Shown here one piece after another: positions 20,289 to 28,545 of a DNA stretch of 64,000 nt; the stretch's first letter is position 1, and the number at the start of each line of letters is the position of its first letter. The DNA lies in contig NZ_FYEK01000028.1 of assembly GCF_900187885.1 (NCBI RefSeq), positions 112,873-176,872 on the forward strand, written 5' to 3'. The notes below the pieces were generated by a model that saw only the letters and a list, made by a program, of their open reading frames with translations, searched no databases and had not been told where the DNA came from. Made by a program: the position numbers and the translations under genes. The DNA comes from Thermoflexus hugenholtzii JAD2 (GTDB lineage Bacteria > Chloroflexota > Anaerolineae > Thermoflexales > Thermoflexaceae).

Positions 20289-20906
20289 ATGACAGCTATG
20301 GGCGATGTGAGCGGGATCATCCTGGCGGCAGGTCGCTCCCGCCGACTCGGTTGGCCGAAGCATCTGCTTCCCTGGGATGGACAGACTGTGCTGGAGCATA
20401 TCGTGGAGAGGATTATGGGTTTGCCCCTCCGGCAGGTTGTGGTCGTCCTGGGCCCTTCATCAGCCCCGCTTGCTCCCCGGCTGGAGGCCCTGGGGGCGAT
20501 CCCGGTGAAGGTGCCAGAGGGGGCGCAGGCTTGCGCGGTCTCGATCCAGACCGGCCTGCAGGCCGCGCGGGAGGCAGATGCCGTCATGTTCTTTCTGGGG
20601 GATCAGCCAACCCTTCCATTGTCAGCCGCGCAGGTCATGCTGGATGGATGGCGGAAGCGCGGACGGCCCCTTCAGGTGATCCGTTATCGCGAGGGGCGGG
20701 GGCATCCTGTTCTGGTCGCCCGGGCTCTGTTTGAGGCCCTGGAAGCGCGGATCGGGGAAAAGGTCCTCTGGGAGCTAATGGCGGAACACCCGGAGTGGGT
20801 AGCCGAGGTCCCCCTGGATCTGCCGCTTCCGCGGGACATCGACACGTGGGAGGATTACTGGACGCTCCGGGCAGAGGCCGGGTTACCCCTCGTAGGTGGC
20901 GGTTAA
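20289..20906 (+). CDS. mocA: MocA-like molybdenum cofactor cytidylyltransferase
   Basis: 205 residues of the MobA-like nucleotidyltransferase fold: IILAAGRSRRLGWPKHLLPW at the N-terminus (LAAG-x-S-x-R-x-G-x-x-K), FFLGDQPTLP with the metal-binding aspartate, GHPVLVARALF. CO dehydrogenases carry the cytosine dinucleotide form of the cofactor, so a cytidylyltransferase at the end of a cox operon fits. Start is uncertain between ATG at 20289 and 20298; an AGGA lies 3 or 12 bases before them. It converges on the Rieske gene 38 bases away. Confidence 0.88.
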   Translation: MTAMGDVSGIILAAGRSRRLGWPKHLLPWDGQTVLEHIVERIMGLPLRQVVVVLGPSSAPLAPRLEALGAIPVKVPEGAQACAVSIQTGLQAAREADAVMFFLGDQPTLPLSAAQVMLDGWRKRGRPLQVIRYREGRGHPVLVARALFEALEARIGEKVLWELMAEHPEWVAEVPLDLPLPRDIDTWEDYWTLRAEAGLPLVGGG

Positions 20907-20944
20907 CGGTGTTACGGGCGATCGAACATGGGCCCCGCTGAGCG

Positions 20945-22669
20945 TTAGCGTTCTCCTTGCCCCATCCCTGCAAGCTCCTCATACAGACGCTCGCCCCGAT
21001 GAAGACGCTCGGCAATGCGGTAAGTCTGCTCCTGGGCCCGTCGGGTTGGGACGTGGGCGGCCAGATAGCGGGCGGCGGCGATCAGCGCCCAGTCCCCCGG
21101 AGAGGTTCCGCGCCAGATCGAGAACTGACGGAAGGCGGCTTCCATCATCTGAATGGTGTGGAAGTTTCGATCCTCGCGCAGTAACCCATGCCCCAGGGCT
21201 GCCAGCAAGCGGCTCGCCTCGCCCCCTGCCCGCAGATAACCGGCCACCGCGGAGGCGACCTCCTGCACTGCGGCCTGCCGGTTAAGGAGAGCCTGGAGCG
21301 TTTCCTCCACATGGTCGGGATCTCCCATGGCGGAGCCCTCCTCGGGGAGAGGGGCCGGCGGGATGTTCAGAAAGCGATCTAGGTAGACACTCATCGCCGC
21401 GTCGAAAACTCCCCGCAGGAGGGCGCGGGAGGGGAACCGGCGCATCGCCTGATGAACGGCGCTGGCGAAACTGAAAGTGTGCAGCGCAGTGTCCCAGTCG
21501 CTGAACTCGTTGTTCATGGAGAACCGGACAATCCGCAGGGCCGCCGCAGCGGCCACCGTGCCGGCCACTTCCTCCCATGGTGCCCCTTCCTGCAGGGCCT
21601 CCAGAAGGGCCTCGACGATGTCCACCGGCTGATCCCCCAGCAGCACGGGGATCAGCCTCTCCGGGCCAGTCCATTTCCCCTTTGAGGCTGGATCCGCTGC
21701 CGGGATGGTAGGCAATATCTCAAAGGCCTGCTCCAGGAGAGCTACCAGGCCCACCGGATGACGCCAGGCCGCGTTCTCCTCCATGCGCTCCCCGCTCACC
21801 AGGATCGGGACGAGGCTGGTCAACGTTGGGCCGGCGTGTTGCCAGCCTGCGATCTCCAGCGCTTCGAATGCCTTGTTCGCAAAATCCAGAGCATGGCCTA
21901 TCGCTATGTAGCGATGGTCGGTGGCGGAAGCGAAAATCATGTCCGCGATGGCGAGCGGGGGGAGGCCTGCCTCGACCGCCGATGCCAGGCAGCGTTCCGC
22001 CCCTTCCGCATCTCGCACCTCCACGAATTGCCGAAACCAGCGGCGGAGACGCTCTGGATCTGAGGCCGGGCCCGGGAGCGGGCGGATCGGGAATCGGGGG
22101 GAGGCCCCTTCGCAATCTTCGGCCACCGCGTCCAGGCCATGGTAAAGGGCGCGGGGGCGATCCCGGGGATCCAGATAGGGGAGCATGTTCATCATCGCCG
22201 TCAGGATCGTCAACCCAGGCCCCCAGCCGGCCTGGCGATAATGCACGCCGAACTCCAGCCCGATCCGGAAGATCTCCACCGGATCTTCCCCCAGGTCCAG
22301 GAGGCGCAGGATCGATTTGGCGAGGACCAGGGGTAGATGATGCTTCAAACCATCCTCCAGACGGGCTCGAGTCTGGGCGTGCCGATCCTCCCGCGGGTGC
22401 AGGTTGACCCACACCTCCTCTCCGCGGATCTCCACCGGGAAGACGATCAGGTCATCCGCCCACAGGTCGAAGGTGCCTCCTGTCTGCAGGTCGAAGCGGG
22501 CGTGATGCCAGTGGCAGGTGAGCAGGCCCTCGCGGAGGGTTCCCCGATGGAGGGGAAAGCCCATATGCGGGCACCGGTTATCGATCGCGTAGATGCGATC
22601 TCCCTCAGCGAACAGAGCGATCATGTGACGGCCGGCTCGGATCACCATGGTTTCCCGCGGCCTGAACAT
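20945..22669 (-). CDS. Rieske [2Fe-2S] protein with large uncharacterised helical domain
   Basis: 574 residues. Residues 1-~100 are a Rieske domain with C33-x-H35, sixteen residues, then C52-x2-H55 (NRCPHMGFPLH, CHWHHARFD), of the ferredoxin/NirD type. The remaining ~470 residues are mainly helical, with recurring histidine/aspartate-containing segments (SATDHRYIAIGHALDFANK, EFSDWDTALHTFSFASAVHQ) that could bind a metal or substrate; I do not recognise the domain. It is not a ring-hydroxylating oxygenase alpha subunit by motif. It has its own promoter (22737-22765) and lies opposite the CO dehydrogenase operon. Redox function is inferred, reaction unknown. Confidence 0.8.
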   Translation of the reverse strand: MFRPRETMVIRAGRHMIALFAEGDRIYAIDNRCPHMGFPLHRGTLREGLLTCHWHHARFDLQTGGTFDLWADDLIVFPVEIRGEEVWVNLHPREDRHAQTRARLEDGLKHHLPLVLAKSILRLLDLGEDPVEIFRIGLEFGVHYRQAGWGPGLTILTAMMNMLPYLDPRDRPRALYHGLDAVAEDCEGASPRFPIRPLPGPASDPERLRRWFRQFVEVRDAEGAERCLASAVEAGLPPLAIADMIFASATDHRYIAIGHALDFANKAFEALEIAGWQHAGPTLTSLVPILVSGERMEENAAWRHPVGLVALLEQAFEILPTIPAADPASKGKWTGPERLIPVLLGDQPVDIVEALLEALQEGAPWEEVAGTVAAAAALRIVRFSMNNEFSDWDTALHTFSFASAVHQAMRRFPSRALLRGVFDAAMSVYLDRFLNIPPAPLPEEGSAMGDPDHVEETLQALLNRQAAVQEVASAVAGYLRAGGEASRLLAALGHGLLREDRNFHTIQMMEAAFRQFSIWRGTSPGDWALIAAARYLAAHVPTRRAQEQTYRIAERLHRGERLYEELAGMGQGER

Positions 22670-22736
22670 CCGAAACCCGGGCCACCCGGAGCCAGGACCC
22701 GGATGCTGGGTTCATCTCTGTCCTCCGGCGTGTGGG

Positions 22737-22765
22737 TATTTATGGCGATCCTACATGATCCGCAA
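22737..22765 (-). promoter_or_regulatory. Promoter of the Rieske gene
   Basis: TTGCGG (22760-22765 on the minus strand), 17-base spacer, TAAATA (22737-22742). A small hairpin (GTTTCTTCAGAAAC on the minus strand) lies between the E2 stop and this promoter and may weakly end the dehydrogenase operon. Confidence 0.6.
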
Positions 22766-22816
22766 AGTGCAGCTACACGCTTTTCGTTTCTGAAGAAACT
22801 GCTCCCCTTGGACTCC

Positions 22817-24190
22817 CTACGTCCAGTTCTCCAGCACCGCTTTTACCTTGCTCATAAAGGCATCCGCCTGGGCGCCATCAATGATGCGATGGTCGAAGGT
22901 CAGGGTGAGGTAGACCATAGGGCGGATGGCCAGGGCATCCCCCTGGGGGGTCTCCACGACCACCGGACGCTTGTGGACGCGCCCCACGCCCAGGATGGCG
23001 CAGTTGGGCTGGTTAATGATGGGAGTGGCGAAGAGGCTGCCCGATACACCGTGGTTGGTGATGGTAAAGGTGCTGCCCTGGACCTCATCGGGCTTCAGTT
23101 GACGCTTGCGGGCCCGCTCCGCCAGATCGTGGACCGCCCGGGCCAGCCCGATCAAGCTATAGGTGTCCGCGTTCTTGATCACCGGCACGATCAGCCCCTC
23201 CTCCCCCAGGGAGACCGCCACCCCGATGTGATAAACCTTGTAGACCCGGATCCCCTCCTCGGTCCACGTGCTGTTGAGGATCGGGTAGGCTTTGAGGGCG
23301 GCCACGGCGGCCATGATGAAATACGGCGTGAGCGTCAGGCGCACCCCCTCCCGCTCGAAGGCCGCCCGGTTGGCCTCATAATGGGCCATCACCCGGCTCA
23401 TATCGACCTCGAAGACAGTGGTCACATGGGGGGAGGTGTGCTTGGAGCGGACCATGTGCTCGGCGATGGCCCGACGGATCGAGGTGAGCGGGAGGATCTC
23501 ATAGGGCATCGCCGGGGCAGCAGGCGGGGGCGGCGGGGCCGCGGGCGCAGGAGGCGCGGCCGGGGCCGGAGCGGCTCGCAACACCTCCTCGGTAGGCCGG
23601 AAGAGCTCCCCGGTCCCCGGCTGCTCCCAGGGCGGCAGCTCCGCCTCCTGGGGGGCCGCCGGAACGCCGGCCGGCTGGAGCTTCATCCGCTCAATGTAAG
23701 CCAAGAGATCCTTCTTGGTGACGCGGCCGCCCTCCCCGGTGCCCGGGACCTTGGAGAGATCGATCCCATATTCGGCGGCCATCTTCGCCACCACCGGGGA
23801 GATGCGCGGACCACCCTCCCGGCGGCCCGCCGGGGCCGGCTCCGGGGCAGGCGGGAGACCCGCGGCTGCGGGCGCGACGGCCGGGGCCTCCTCCAGGGGC
23901 TCGATCTCCCCGCCGTGGCCCACCCGATAGGGACGTTCGGGAACCGGCTCCCCCGGCTGCCCCACCATGGCGATCAGCGTCCCCGCCCGCACGGTGACGC
24001 CCTCGGGGAAATAGATCTTGAGCAGCACCCCATCGGCCGGCGCCGTTACCTCCGTGGTGACTTTCTCGGTCTCCACCTCCAGCAGGGGCTCGAACTGACG
24101 GACCGGCTCTCCCTCCCGTTTCAGCCAGCGGAGGATCTTCCCCTCCACCACGCTCTCCCCCAGCTGCGGCATGATCACCTGGGTCGGCAT
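22817..24190 (-). CDS. 2-oxoacid dehydrogenase E2 component (dihydrolipoamide acyltransferase)
   Basis: 457 residues in the usual three-part layout: lipoyl domain (residues 1-80, lipoylated K43 in VETEKVTTEV), Ala/Pro linker, peripheral subunit-binding domain (~120-160, ISPVVAKMAAEYGIDLSKVPGTG), a second Ala/Pro linker, and the catalytic core ending with FDHRIIDGAQADAF, where the histidine is catalytic. It transfers the acyl group made by E1 to coenzyme A. The E3 lipoamide dehydrogenase is not in this window. The upstream E1 genes point to a branched-chain type complex. Confidence 0.94.
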   Translation of the reverse strand: MPTQVIMPQLGESVVEGKILRWLKREGEPVRQFEPLLEVETEKVTTEVTAPADGVLLKIYFPEGVTVRAGTLIAMVGQPGEPVPERPYRVGHGGEIEPLEEAPAVAPAAAGLPPAPEPAPAGRREGGPRISPVVAKMAAEYGIDLSKVPGTGEGGRVTKKDLLAYIERMKLQPAGVPAAPQEAELPPWEQPGTGELFRPTEEVLRAAPAPAAPPAPAAPPPPPAAPAMPYEILPLTSIRRAIAEHMVRSKHTSPHVTTVFEVDMSRVMAHYEANRAAFEREGVRLTLTPYFIMAAVAALKAYPILNSTWTEEGIRVYKVYHIGVAVSLGEEGLIVPVIKNADTYSLIGLARAVHDLAERARKRQLKPDEVQGSTFTITNHGVSGSLFATPIINQPNCAILGVGRVHKRPVVVETPQGDALAIRPMVYLTLTFDHRIIDGAQADAFMSKVKAVLENWT

Positions 24191-24276
24191 CGGAAGGCCT
24201 CCTTCGCACGCACGACGATCGCTGTGGCTTGCCTTCAGGGTCCCGAGAAAGCCGGGGCATCACTGGACGCGGGCCC

Positions 24277-25260
24277 TCAATATCGGGCCAGCCGCCGGAT
24301 GGCCTCGGCGATCTTCTGCGGGCTGGGCATGAAGAAGTCCTGCATCGGCGGGCTGAAGGGCACCCCCGGCACATCCGGCCCCGCCAGCCGCATCACCGGG
24401 CCGTCCAGGTATTCGAAGCCCTCCTCGGCCAGGATGGCCGCCACCTCCGCCCCATAGCCCAGGGTCAGATTGTCCTCGTAGACGATCAGGGCCTTCCCCG
24501 TCTTCTTCACCGAGTTGAGGATCGTCGCCTTGTCTACCGGGGCCAGGGTCCGCAGATCCACCACCTCCACATCGATCCCCTCCTTCGCCACCATCTCGGC
24601 TGCCTGGAGGGCGTAGTAATGCATCATCCCATAGGCGAAGACGGTGAGGTCGCTCCCCTCCCGGGTCACCTTCGCCGGGCCGATGGGGACGATGTAGTCC
24701 CCGTCGGGGACTTCCCCTTTGATCAGCCGGTAGCCCTTCTTCGGCTCGAAGAAGAGCACCGGGTTCGGGTCGCGGATGGCCGCCTTCAGCAGCCCCTTGG
24801 CGTCGTAGGGGTTGGAGGGGATGACCACTTTCAGGCCGGGCACATGGGCGAAGAAGGCCTCCACGCTCTGGCTGTGGTAAAGGCCGCCGCTGATCCCGCC
24901 CCCGTAGGGGGCGCGGATGACCATGGGGACGTTGTAGACGCCCCCGGAGCGGTAGAAGAAGCGGGCGGCCTCGTTGACGATCTGATTGAAGGCGGGATGG
25001 ATGAAGTCGGCGAACTGGATCTCACAGATGGGGCGGAAGCCGTTGAGGGCCGCCCCGATGCCGATGGCCACGATGGAGAGCTCCGCCAGCGGGGAGTCGA
25101 TCACCCGCCACTCCCCGTATTTCTGCCATAATCCCATGGTGGCCCGGAACACCCCGCCCCGCGGGCCCACGTCCTCCCCCACCACGAAGACCCGCGGATC
25201 CCGGGCCATCTCCTCATCGATGGCCTCGCGGATCGCTTCGATCAGCGTCTTCTCCGGCAT
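24277..25260 (-). CDS. 2-oxoacid dehydrogenase E1 component, beta subunit
   Basis: 327 residues. It has the transketolase-like fold with IREAIDEEMARDPRVFVVGEDVG at the N-terminus, PLAELSIVAIGIGAALNG, EIQFADFIHPAFNQIVNEAA and a C-terminal half with VVDLRTLAPVDKATI. With the alpha subunit it decarboxylates a 2-oxoacid using thiamine diphosphate. It sits between the alpha subunit gene (71 bases) and E2 gene (86 bases) on the same strand. Confidence 0.95.
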   Translation of the reverse strand: MPEKTLIEAIREAIDEEMARDPRVFVVGEDVGPRGGVFRATMGLWQKYGEWRVIDSPLAELSIVAIGIGAALNGFRPICEIQFADFIHPAFNQIVNEAARFFYRSGGVYNVPMVIRAPYGGGISGGLYHSQSVEAFFAHVPGLKVVIPSNPYDAKGLLKAAIRDPNPVLFFEPKKGYRLIKGEVPDGDYIVPIGPAKVTREGSDLTVFAYGMMHYYALQAAEMVAKEGIDVEVVDLRTLAPVDKATILNSVKKTGKALIVYEDNLTLGYGAEVAAILAEEGFEYLDGPVMRLAGPDVPGVPFSPPMQDFFMPSPQKIAEAIRRLARY

Positions 25261-25331
25261 GTTCTTCCCTCCAAACGTTCGTTCGAGAAAAAGAACGGCC
25301 TACCCGGGTTCGACGAAGACGCGGGGCGCTT

Positions 25332-26423
25332 TCACTCCCCCCACCAGCCGGAGCGGTCCTCCGTGGCGAAGACAGGGGCCAGGGCCTCCTCGGGAGCCGG
25401 ATAAGGGGCTTCCTCCGCCTGCCGCTGGGCCTCATCCACCTCGGCCCGCACCCGCTCCTCCAGCTCGTCCTCGAGCCGTTGGGTGAGGAGGCTTCGCCGG
25501 TAGAGATAATCCCGCAGGCGGGGCAGCGGATCCCGCAACTTGCCCTGCTCCACCTCCTCCCGCGTCCGGTAAGTCCGATCATCGTCATCGGACGAATGGG
25601 GGGTCCACCGGTAGGTCACCGCCTCGATGAGGGTCGTCCCCTCCCCCGCCCGCGCCCGATCCACCGCCTCCTTCACGACCTGATAGACCTCCAGGACGTT
25701 GCCGCCGTCGCAGACAGCCCCGTGGATACCGTAGGCAGCGGCCCGATCAGCGACACGCTTCACCGCCATCTGCTTCCAGACCGGCACGGAGATCGCATAC
25801 TGGTTGTTGTGGACCAGGACGATGAGGGGGAGCTTGTAGATACCGGCCCAGTTCAACGCCTCGTGGAAGTCACCCTCGCTGGTGCTGCCCTCGCCAGTGG
25901 AGGTGAGGACCACCCGCATCTCCCGGCTCACCCGGAACCCGGCGGCCTCCAGCTGGGGCCGGAGCTTTTGTTTGAGGACCTCCGCGAGGGCGATGCCGGC
26001 GGCCTGAGGAAGCTGGGTGGCAACGGGGCTGGAGCCGGCGATGATGTTCAGGTGGCGGAGGCTGAAGTGGGAGGGCATCTGGCGGGCGGCGCTGTGGGGA
26101 TCGCCCTTCTTCCCGTAGAGGGCGAGCATGAACTCCACCGGCTTCATCCCCAGGGCGATGGAGAGAGCGAGGTCCCGATAGTAAGGGTGCACGATGTCGA
26201 ACCCTTTGCGCAGGGCGTAGGCAGCCCCCACCCCGATGCCTTCGTGGGCGATGCCGGAGATGTGGAAGGGGACGCGGCCCTGGCGCTGCAGAACCCAACA
26301 GCGCTCGTCGAGCCGGCGGGAGAGGAGGAGGTGGTAATACATCCGGAGGACGGTCTCGTCGGAGAGCCCGAGGTCCTCATGGCGCTGGGTGATCGGAAGG
26401 AACTCTTTTACCTCGACCGCCAT
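25332..26423 (-). CDS. 2-oxoacid (probably 2-oxoisovalerate) dehydrogenase E1 component, alpha subunit
   Basis: 363 residues. The thiamine diphosphate motif is STGEGSTSEGDFHEALN with the closing HNNQYAIS. PYYRDLALSIALGMKP, RQMPSHFSLRHLNI and GSSPVATQLPQAAGIALA are the pattern of branched-chain rather than pyruvate E1 alpha subunits. It would decarboxylate branched 2-oxoacids from valine, leucine and isoleucine. It starts 21 bases after the DUF169 gene and is cotranscribed with it. Substrate class is a judgement from motifs. Confidence 0.93.
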   Translation of the reverse strand: MAVEVKEFLPITQRHEDLGLSDETVLRMYYHLLLSRRLDERCWVLQRQGRVPFHISGIAHEGIGVGAAYALRKGFDIVHPYYRDLALSIALGMKPVEFMLALYGKKGDPHSAARQMPSHFSLRHLNIIAGSSPVATQLPQAAGIALAEVLKQKLRPQLEAAGFRVSREMRVVLTSTGEGSTSEGDFHEALNWAGIYKLPLIVLVHNNQYAISVPVWKQMAVKRVADRAAAYGIHGAVCDGGNVLEVYQVVKEAVDRARAGEGTTLIEAVTYRWTPHSSDDDDRTYRTREEVEQGKLRDPLPRLRDYLYRRSLLTQRLEDELEERVRAEVDEAQRQAEEAPYPAPEEALAPVFATEDRSGWWGE

Positions 26424-26444
26424 CGCTGCCTCCTGAGCGGTTGT

Positions 26445-27245
26445 TCATCCTGAGGGTGTCGCTTCTTTCTTTTCCCTCCACTGGCGTTCCATCTCCATGT
26501 AATGATCGGGGTAGATCCCGGTGTAGCGGAGGAACTTGGGGATGGGGTAGCGGATGCCGCCCTTGTGGGTGCCCTCCAGTCCCTCGACGATCCACTCGAT
26601 CTTGCTGTTCGGGATGGTGAAGGCCATCTCGTCGTCCTGGGCCTGGCCGAAGACCCGATCGCCGTAGCAGGGGAGGATGACCTGGCACTCATCGGTCTTC
26701 ATGGTGGTGATCACCGCGTCGGCGCAGTCGATGCGCCCGGAGAAAGAGGAGGTGAGACGCCCTCCCGTCTTCCAGAGGCGGGCGACCACCAGGCGCATGA
26801 CTTGAGCGGAGTTCCCGTAGATGAGGATCACATGGGGCTCAAAGGTGGTGCGATGAAGGGGGGCGACGACGACGCCTTCCCACTGGCGGTATTCCCATTT
26901 GTCGACCTGGGCCTCGCTCACCGCTCCGGCGGCCGGGGTTTCCGTATACATCCCGGCGCAGGTCATGCCGTTGAGGTAGTAATCGAGCAACGGTTCAAAG
27001 CCCCACACGGCTTTGGCGAGGGGGCAGGAGAGGTCCTCCCCTCGCATCCCGATGATCCAACCGTAATGACGGGCGATGGCGAATCCCTGACAGATGGCGA
27101 TCTGCTGGCCGAAATCCCGTTTGGGGAAGCGGGTCTTCTCCGGCCACGGCTCCCCCGGGGCGATCATCCGGATCGCCACCGGGAAGGTGGCCGGGCGCAC
27201 GTGAGCCTGAAGGGCCTCCTGCAGGCGTTGAAGCCTGTCCAGCAT
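26445..27245 (-). CDS. DUF169 family protein
   Basis: 266 residues. LQEALQAHVRPATFPVAIRM at the start, ICQGFAIARHYGWIIGMRGEDLSCPLAKAVWGF (split here for reading) with conserved cysteines, and the central GNSAQVMRLVVARLW and GRIDCADAVITT are characteristic of DUF169. Function of the family is unknown. It leads the operon with the branched-chain dehydrogenase genes, 21 bases ahead of E1 alpha, so a link to that pathway, perhaps in regulation or acyl handling, is plausible. It follows a good promoter at 27334-27363. Confidence 0.8.
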   Translation of the reverse strand: MLDRLQRLQEALQAHVRPATFPVAIRMIAPGEPWPEKTRFPKRDFGQQIAICQGFAIARHYGWIIGMRGEDLSCPLAKAVWGFEPLLDYYLNGMTCAGMYTETPAAGAVSEAQVDKWEYRQWEGVVVAPLHRTTFEPHVILIYGNSAQVMRLVVARLWKTGGRLTSSFSGRIDCADAVITTMKTDECQVILPCYGDRVFGQAQDDEMAFTIPNSKIEWIVEGLEGTHKGGIRYPIPKFLRYTGIYPDHYMEMERQWREKKEATPSG

Positions 27246-27333
27246 CCCGGCCTCCTGTAAGTGGAAAGGTGCCCCTCCCGCGCCACGGCTGGAGCCGGAC
27301 GCCCCGGCCGCCCGATTTCGATCTCAGGGTTCA

Positions 27334-27363
27334 TTGTAACTCAAGGGGGAATCCGATGACAAG
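27334..27363 (-). promoter_or_regulatory. Promoter of the DUF169/2-oxoacid dehydrogenase operon
   Basis: TTGTCA (27358-27363 on the minus strand), 18-base spacer, TACAAT (27334-27339). About 90 bases before the DUF169 start. Confidence 0.7.
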
Positions 27364-27420
27364 GCCCGCGACGCTCGGGGGGTATCGGCTTAGGCGTCGA
27401 ATGAATTCGACCTCGGGGAG

Positions 27421-27641
27421 CCTTCGGCCAACGGTCGGCCTGCGCCGACCCAAAGAACCTCCTTGGCGTCGGCCAAGACCGACGCTTGGCGCGAAAGCGC
27501 CTTAGAAGGCCGATTTCAATCGGCGCGAAAGCCTTCGGCCAACGGTCGGCCTACGCCGACCAAAAAGCATCCTTCGCGTCGGCGAAGGCCGACGCCCGGC
27601 GCGCCAGCGCCTTGAGAGGCCGATTTCCAATCGGCGTGAGA
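27421..27641. repeat. Two tandem ~110-bp units built of palindromes
   Basis: Unit 1 is 27421-27531 and unit 2 is 27532-27641. Both open with CCTTCGGCCAACGGTCGGCC and share the same series of hairpins: GGTCGGC-CTGC-GCCGACC, a GCGTCGGCcAAGaCCGACGC-type arm pair, GGCGCGAAAGCGCC and GGCCGATTTCAATCGGC. The units differ at about 15-20% of sites, with changes often keeping the pairing. Open frames across it are repeat translations. The remaining 27642-27879 has no gene I can support. Confidence 0.8.
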
Positions 27642-27879
27642 TCGAAAACACATCCCTCGCATCGGCAGAGACCGCTCTCCGGGTAAGCCTCGATGAAGGC
27701 GGAAGGACCTGTCCGGGCATCCGCGCCTCGATTCGTGGACGCCATTGGCCCGCCGAATCAGTGGCTTGGTTAAAATGAAGAGCGGGCGCCTCCTTCATCG
27801 GGCTATGGGTTCATCCGGTGGGGTGCCGCGCCCCCGGATCGCCGCGAGAGACAGCCATCGCCATTTGTGGAGCCTTCCA

Positions 27880-28221
27880 ATGCCGCTCCCGAATGCCGAA
27901 AACGCCTACGTCCCTTTGTCCAAGATCACTCGATATCTGCTGTCGGAAACACACAGCGTCGGCAGGGCAAAGGCCAGGTTCTTCCGTGCCCTTGGGTTCA
28001 ATGAAAGACACCCAGAGCTTCTGCAGGAGGCGCTCCTGGAAGTTGCTCGGGAGGGCCTCGTGAGAGGCATCCTTGAGACGCCATACGGCAGCAAATATGT
28101 CGTGGATGGTCAGCTGCGGACACCAAAAGGGGAATTGGTGTGGATTCGAACGATATGGATTGTGGAAGCGGGTCAAGATCAGCCGCGGCTGGTTACCGCC
28201 TATCCTCGAGAGGAGGAATGA
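27880..28221 (+). CDS. DUF6883 family protein
   Basis: 113 residues. LPNAENAYVPLSKITRYLLS, GRAKARFFRALGF and a C-terminal KGELVWIRTIWIV followed by PRLVTAYP match DUF6883, a small domain of unknown function often found next to DUF4926 genes or at the end of polymorphic-toxin-like proteins. The ATG at 27880 starts at the homology; a longer frame upstream begins at 27745 without support. The next gene, DUF4926, starts four bases after the stop. A two-gene module is likely; a toxin-immunity or similar role is speculative. Confidence 0.7.
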   Translation: MPLPNAENAYVPLSKITRYLLSETHSVGRAKARFFRALGFNERHPELLQEALLEVAREGLVRGILETPYGSKYVVDGQLRTPKGELVWIRTIWIVEAGQDQPRLVTAYPREEE

Positions 28222-28224
28222 GCG

Positions 28225-28455
28225 ATGATCCGAGAACTAGACAGTGTGGTACTGATGCGGGATCTACCGGAGCACGGCTTACGGGCCGGAGATGTAGGAG
28301 TCGTGGTGCACGTTTACGGGGAGGGGATCGGATTCGAGGTGGAGTTCGTGACGGGCGACGGGAAGACGGTGGCGGTGGTTACCCTGAGCCGGGATGAGGT
28401 TCGGCCGATCGGAAAGGAGGAGATCCTGCACGTGCGGACCCTGACCTCCACCTAA
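28225..28455 (+). CDS. DUF4926 family protein
   Basis: 76 residues: IRELDSVVLMRDLPEHGLRAGDVGVVVHVY at the start (quoted in part; key GLRAGDVGVVV) and a central EVEFVTGDGKTVAVVTL are the DUF4926 beta-barrel pattern. Function unknown. A GAGGAGG ribosome site overlaps the end of the DUF6883 gene, so the two are coupled. Members are commonly paired with DUF6883 or nuclease-like genes. Confidence 0.75.
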   Translation: MIRELDSVVLMRDLPEHGLRAGDVGVVVHVYGEGIGFEVEFVTGDGKTVAVVTLSRDEVRPIGKEEILHVRTLTST

Positions 28456-28545
28456 GGGAGGGACGCCTGGCCGGCCGCCGGCGGCCGCGCTGCCGTCAGG
28501 GCCTCTATAATTGGATGCGCATCACCTCTTCGAGGGAGGCCTCCA

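Noticed and set aside
22337..24457. 706-codon plus-strand frame
   Set aside because: Antisense to the Rieske and E2 genes, with low-complexity HRGRRG-like composition and no domain.
27421..27641. CRISPR array
   Set aside because: Only two long units with no spacer-repeat periodicity and no cas genes.
27269..27879. Short frames in the gap before the DUF6883 gene
   Set aside because: They are translations of the tandem palindromic units and lack ribosome sites.
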